33,529 bases of DNA, taken from a virus. The translations under genes and the position numbers were made by a program. How positions within the stretch are numbered: the first letter of the stretch is position 1; every line of letters starts with the position of its first letter. Location: the IMG/VR virus record IMGVR_UViG_3300022213_000020, positions 1 through 33,529 of that record. The stretch is one strand, 5' to 3'. Of this stretch, positions 30,177 through 33,529 are shown one piece after another. Under the pieces are notes generated by a model, which was not told where the DNA came from, did not search any database, and saw only the letters and a program-made list of their open reading frames with translations.

Positions 30177-30803
30177 ATGAGCAAGAAGAAAAAACTGCCA
30201 AAGGATTACAGCGAGGTAACTATTAAACAATTGATTGAACTTAAAGCAATCGATGAGGATAAGACAATCGATGCCGAACCTGCTCCACATTTAACCAGAG
30301 CATTATTAAGATTGTCCGTTTTCAACGATGTGCCATACGAGGAACTTGAGTCAATGCCAATCAGCGAATTAAAAGATGACATCAAGAAGTTGGGATTCCT
30401 TGACACATTGCCTTCGGACAAAAAGATAGAATGGTTTAAGTGTGGCGGTTATTGGTGGAAGGTGAATTATGACATCACCAAGCTATCAGCAGGTTCATAC
30501 ATTGACCTTGATATGTATGTTAAAGATCCTGACAAAGTCCTTGAGAATACTCATAAAATCATGGCTTTGTTCTGCACACCATTCAGATGGCTGCGTAAAA
30601 CTAAATTACCTGATGAGGTGATGTGGGATAAACTTAAAGATGTACCTGTATCAGTTGCTTATCCATTGACGGTTTTTTTTTGCAATCTCTTTCAGACCTT
30701 CATAGAAAGTTTGCCGGACTTTTTACAGAGTCAGTCAGAAAAGCTGATGAAGGAGGCGAAGGAACTTCAAGAGTCACAAGGGTTGAGTTTCCAAAAGAAC
30801 TAA
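30177..30803 (+). CDS. Tail assembly chaperone, short form (gpG-like)
   Basis: 208 residues in the unshifted frame. The pattern (YSEVTIKQLIELKAIDED, then HLTRALLRLSVFNDVPYEELESMPISELKDDI) is a familiar Bacteroidota phage protein before the tail genes. The slip site T TTT TTT at 30674-30680 lies at codons 166-168. A -1 shift there produces a 263-residue fusion with the 30680-30967 frame. By analogy with lambda G/GT, the two products would coat the tape measure during tail assembly. Confidence 0.75.
   Translation: MSKKKKLPKDYSEVTIKQLIELKAIDEDKTIDAEPAPHLTRALLRLSVFNDVPYEELESMPISELKDDIKKLGFLDTLPSDKKIEWFKCGGYWWKVNYDITKLSAGSYIDLDMYVKDPDKVLENTHKIMALFCTPFRWLRKTKLPDEVMWDKLKDVPVSVAYPLTVFFCNLFQTFIESLPDFLQSQSEKLMKEAKELQESQGLSFQKN
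30674..30680 (+). other. -1 ribosomal frameshift site
   Basis: Nine Ts (30673-30681) contain the ideal slippery heptamer T TTT TTT in phase with the upstream gene (GTT TTT TTT TGC). After slipping back one base the ribosome reads TTG at 30680 and continues in the 95-codon downstream frame. That frame overlaps the first by 124 bases and has no ATG near its start, so it makes sense only as an extension. Confidence 0.8.
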
Positions 30804-30967
30804 TGTGGTTTCAGGTGTTAGATAATCTTTCAAATAACGATAGAACGAAATGGGATTACTTTATGAATATGAATGTCATCGCATTCTTAAACACATTGCA
30901 ATACTACCGAATTAAAGAAAAGCATTTAGATCATCAAAGAAGATTAATGAAGCATGGCAGTAGATAA
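30680..30967 (+). CDS. Tail assembly chaperone, frameshift extension (T-like part)
   Basis: 95 codons that follow the slip site in the -1 frame: LQSLSDLHRKFAGLFTESV, then FPKELMWFQVLDNLSNNDRTKWDYFMNMNVIAFLNTLQYYRIKEKH. The length and helical, aromatic content are typical of the shifted part of tail chaperones in Bacteroidota phages. The predicted fusion is 168 plus 95 = 263 residues. It overlaps the next gene by 14 bases. Separate translation from TTG is the less likely alternative. Confidence 0.75.
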   Translation: MQSLSDLHRKFAGLFTESVRKADEGGEGTSRVTRVEFPKELMWFQVLDNLSNNDRTKWDYFMNMNVIAFLNTLQYYRIKEKHLDHQRRLMKHGSR

Positions 30968-31592
30968 GAAAGTAATAGATGGATTGCTTGATGAGTTTGG
31001 TGTTGAATCATCTGCTGTAAAGATATCTGATGACATCATTGACCAGGTGTTGCAGAAGTATATTAAGATATGGCAGGATAATCTTGCAAAGAAGAATCAT
31101 ATTGGAACTGGTAACTTATTTCAATCTCTTGCATCTGACAAAGGTCAGTATGGATTTAGAACAGAATCCAAAGGTGGCAAGATTAGAATTTATTTAAGTT
31201 TACCTGAATACTACGAATATACTGATACTGGAAGAGGTGCAACAGAAAAAGGAGGCACAGGTCAGTTGAGAAAAAACTTGATGGGACTTAAAGGTTGGAT
31301 TTCACAGAAGGGATTGATTGGTGGAGGAGGAATGACAATCAAACAAAAAGTTAAATTAAAGAACGGAACGATTAAAGAATATACTCGCAAACTTACAGCA
31401 GTCCAAGCTAACAAAGCATTAGCATTTTTAATATCTCGTAAAATACACAAGAAAGGATTCAAAGGCACTAAATGGTTTAGCAGCGAAGTAGATAATTTTA
31501 TGGATGAGATAATTGAAGCATTAAATATTAAAACAGGTAAAGTATTCGAATTAGTAATTAATAAAGTTGTTGAAGATACAAATAAAAAATAA
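30954..31592 (+). CDS. HK97-gp10-like / neck or tail-completion protein
   Basis: 212 residues. SDDIIDQVLQKYIKIWQDNLAKK, then GTGNLFQSLAS, IYLSLPEYYEYTDTGRGAT, LKGWISQKGL and ALAFLISRKIHKKGFKGTKWFS follow the order of HK97 gp10-type tail-completion proteins: helix, beta sandwich with a YxxYxDxGR-like motif, helix, then a basic closing strand. It lies between chaperone and large tail proteins. Its distance from the portal group is unusual for such a protein. No enzymatic motif. Confidence 0.62.
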   Translation: MAVDKKVIDGLLDEFGVESSAVKISDDIIDQVLQKYIKIWQDNLAKKNHIGTGNLFQSLASDKGQYGFRTESKGGKIRIYLSLPEYYEYTDTGRGATEKGGTGQLRKNLMGLKGWISQKGLIGGGGMTIKQKVKLKNGTIKEYTRKLTAVQANKALAFLISRKIHKKGFKGTKWFSSEVDNFMDEIIEALNIKTGKVFELVINKVVEDTNKK

Positions 31593-32854
31593 TGGCAATC
31601 ACAGTAAATAAAACTCCGGAGAATAGATACAATCCGATAACCATCCCGACAGAGTTCAGCGTTAGTTCAACGAATGTAAACCAACCGAACTTCAAATATA
31701 TCTGCGATGTGTATGTGGATGGCGAAACAGGATACTATCGTATGAAGCAGTCACCTCATCCGACTAACGGATATACTGTCTTTGATGTTGGAGGAATAAT
31801 GAAATCGTTTCTTTCATCCGATGCTCCAAAAACTGGAACAACAATTGAGTTTCAACACGCATCGAATAGCTATAAGCTTTACACATTAAAATTCGGTGAG
31901 GAGTATGGCGCATCATCAGCCATCATTACATATCCAAACTTAACTAATTTAACTACTAATTATTATGGAGTAATTAATGCAACACTTGACTTTGATGAAT
32001 GGGCAGGTCAATTCAGAACGATGGATGATTACACAGTTCTAAACTCATCAAAGAAATTCTTAACTAATGCTCCAACTACACAAACTGTTTATCCTTCTAC
32101 TCGTGCTTATCTTTACTTCTTAAATAATACTGCTGCTTCTAATGCTGCAAGTTATGTTGAGTATATTGGTTACGATGCAAATAATAATCCAACCGTTCAA
32201 ATAAAATTCGATACAGCTTACGATGAAAATCAAAGGATTCAATATGTAGGTGTCGGTTACGAAAATCTTGAATTGATTGATGGGTTTGAACCCGGATATA
32301 GTGCGAACATTGGAACAATACCATTCTTTACTGCACAATCAGTAGTTAAATACACAGTACAATTATTTGATTACACTAATCAACAAGTAACCGAACTTCG
32401 GACATTTAATGTAGGTGAAGATTGCAATATCGGAGATACATATCAGCTTATCTTCCAAAATAAGTTAGGTGGATATGATACATTCAGCTTCAGGTCATTT
32501 GCTGACAAGTCATATTCAGTAACTACAAAGGATAACTTTAAGAAACGATTGGGAGCATGGAACGGAACAGATTTCGAATACGAACCATATCAAAGGGCAA
32601 CTACTCAATACAATACCATATACAAAGACAGGATTGTAATTAAGTCCGATTGGATTACAGAAGATGAATCACAATGGTTACATGAACTTGTTACATCTCC
32701 AGATGTGTATATGGTCATTGATGGCAGACAAGAATTAATGGCAATAAACATCATCGATACTGAATACTCGGTTAAGAAGTTTAATAAGGATCAGTTGTTT
32801 AATTTGCAACTAACCATTGAAAAATCATTCGACAGATACAGACAACAATTTTAA
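31592..32854 (+). CDS. Tail structural protein
   Basis: 420 residues; the ATG shares one base with the previous stop. It is beta-rich and Tyr/Thr/Asn-rich (NRYNPITIPTEFSVSSTNVNQP, then FKYICDVYVDGETGYYRMKQSP). The C-terminus (DVYMVIDGRQELMAINIIDTEYSVKKFNKDQLFNLQLTIEKS) has the form of distal-tail or baseplate hub-associated proteins in Bacteroidota phages. It directly precedes the 964-residue tail-tip protein. A distal tail role is inferred from both. Confidence 0.62.
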   Translation: MAITVNKTPENRYNPITIPTEFSVSSTNVNQPNFKYICDVYVDGETGYYRMKQSPHPTNGYTVFDVGGIMKSFLSSDAPKTGTTIEFQHASNSYKLYTLKFGEEYGASSAIITYPNLTNLTTNYYGVINATLDFDEWAGQFRTMDDYTVLNSSKKFLTNAPTTQTVYPSTRAYLYFLNNTAASNAASYVEYIGYDANNNPTVQIKFDTAYDENQRIQYVGVGYENLELIDGFEPGYSANIGTIPFFTAQSVVKYTVQLFDYTNQQVTELRTFNVGEDCNIGDTYQLIFQNKLGGYDTFSFRSFADKSYSVTTKDNFKKRLGAWNGTDFEYEPYQRATTQYNTIYKDRIVIKSDWITEDESQWLHELVTSPDVYMVIDGRQELMAINIIDTEYSVKKFNKDQLFNLQLTIEKSFDRYRQQF

Positions 32855-32857
32855 GCC

Positions 32858-33529
32858 ATGATTAAGACACAACTATTTCTTGAAGGATACAATGTTGATT
32901 TAGATAGTGATGTAGTTATACCTTTGAATTATGCAATTGCAGATGTTAGAGAACCTGAAAAGAAATCAGGCAACTTCACAAAGACAATATCATTACCAGG
33001 CACAACAAACAACAATGAGATATTTTCGTTTTTATATGATACATCTGTGCTTGTTAATTCGTCAGGCACTTATCAATATGATTTAGGTTTTGATCCTAAC
33101 TTAAAAAGTGAATGTGTTATTACTTATGAAGGTGCGGAGATATTCAGAGGATATTTAGAGTTAAATAAGATTGTAAAAATAGATAATTACAAAGTGAGGT
33201 ATGAGGTGACTTGTACCGGTAACCTTGTGAATTTATTTTTCAGTATTGGGGAGAAGTTTCTATCAGATATTTCTTTGGATGAATACAATCACGCATACAC
33301 TTATGATGTGCAGAAAGCATCATGGAACAATTATATCTACAAAAATGGTGTAACGCAGTCCTATGCTTTGGGTGATGGTTATGTATATCCTTACATTGAT
33401 TATGCAACGAATAACGATACAGATTGGAAGGTAACGGATTTCAAACCTGCTGTTTATGTTTACACAATACTTAAAAAGATATTTGAAACTGAAGGATTTA
33501 GTTGGACATCGACATTCCTTGAGTCATCG
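32858..33529 (+). CDS. Large tail-tip/baseplate-like protein, N-terminal part (continues at position 1)
   Basis: ATG 32858 lies 3 bases after the preceding stop and opens a frame that reaches the window end without a stop. It keeps phase with the frame entering at base 1. The 175 residues unique to this side begin MIKTQLFLEGYNVDLDSDVV and include REPEKKSGNFTKTISLPGT, a conserved opening of large tail-tip or baseplate proteins in Bacteroidota phages. The complete product is about 964 residues. The last 147 bases duplicate 1-147. Confidence 0.82.
   Translation, partial: MIKTQLFLEGYNVDLDSDVVIPLNYAIADVREPEKKSGNFTKTISLPGTTNNNEIFSFLYDTSVLVNSSGTYQYDLGFDPNLKSECVITYEGAEIFRGYLELNKIVKIDNYKVRYEVTCTGNLVNLFFSIGEKFLSDISLDEYNHAYTYDVQKASWNNYIYKNGVTQSYALGDGYVYPYIDYATNNDTDWKVTDFKPAVYVYTILKKIFETEGFSWTSTFLESS
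33383..33529. repeat. Terminal redundancy, right copy
   Basis: Matches 1-147 except T at 33403 for C at 21. Trimming one copy gives a closed circle of 33,382 bp with an intact tail gene across the join. Confidence 0.93.

Overview
The window looks like the complete circular genome of a tailed phage, probably with siphovirus morphology, that infects a Bacteroidota host. Its last 147 bases repeat its first 147 with one silent difference, so the unique length is about 33,382 bp, and the long gene at the right edge continues in frame at position 1. The host guess rests on AT-rich sequence, intergenic boxes close to the Bacteroidota promoter consensus (TTTG, about 20 bp, TAnnTTTG), few Shine-Dalgarno sequences, and many virion proteins of types I know from Bacteroidota phages. 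No integrase, partition or lysogeny repressor gene was recognised.

Layout. (1) A control region at 24,872-25,057 holds two divergent overlapping promoters, a TTTGTACAAA palindrome and a structured leader RNA ending in a terminator hairpin. (2) The rightward early block (25,058-28,095) encodes a PD-(D/E)XK-like nuclease, a VirE_N/BT4734-type primase-like protein and an SF3-type helicase. It is followed by an AT-rich region with three copies of a 13-bp repeat, the best origin candidate. (3) A rightward late operon starts at a promoter at 28,320-28,351 and runs through the window ends to 15,722. It covers terminase, a tail-assembly chaperone pair with a -1 frameshift site, tail proteins, tape measure, XkdF-type protease, scaffold, major capsid protein, portal, connector, lectin-like or jelly-roll decoration proteins and a probable lysis group. 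(4) The leftward block (24,871 down to 15,800) encodes small DNA-binding proteins, a VRR-NUC-like nuclease, a sigma-like protein, an abnormal tRNA-Leu-like gene, six glycan genes (four glycosyltransferases and two FkbM-type methyltransferases), small unknowns including a ribbon-helix-helix protein, and a RecT/YqaJ recombination pair. The two transcription directions converge at 15,723-15,800, where a 16-bp hairpin-forming repeat occurs twice.

How it may work (inference). The central switch would launch replication genes to the right and regulatory, recombination and glycan genes to the left. Replication would start at the repeat-rich origin. Late genes would then be read from the promoter beside the origin, perhaps helped by the sigma-like protein and a 15-bp motif found before two late gene groups. 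The glycan operon fills about 4.4 kb of a small genome and probably alters host surface glycans or the virion. The most novel-looking items are the leader RNA at the switch, the tRNA with no readable anticodon arm, and the glycan cassette.
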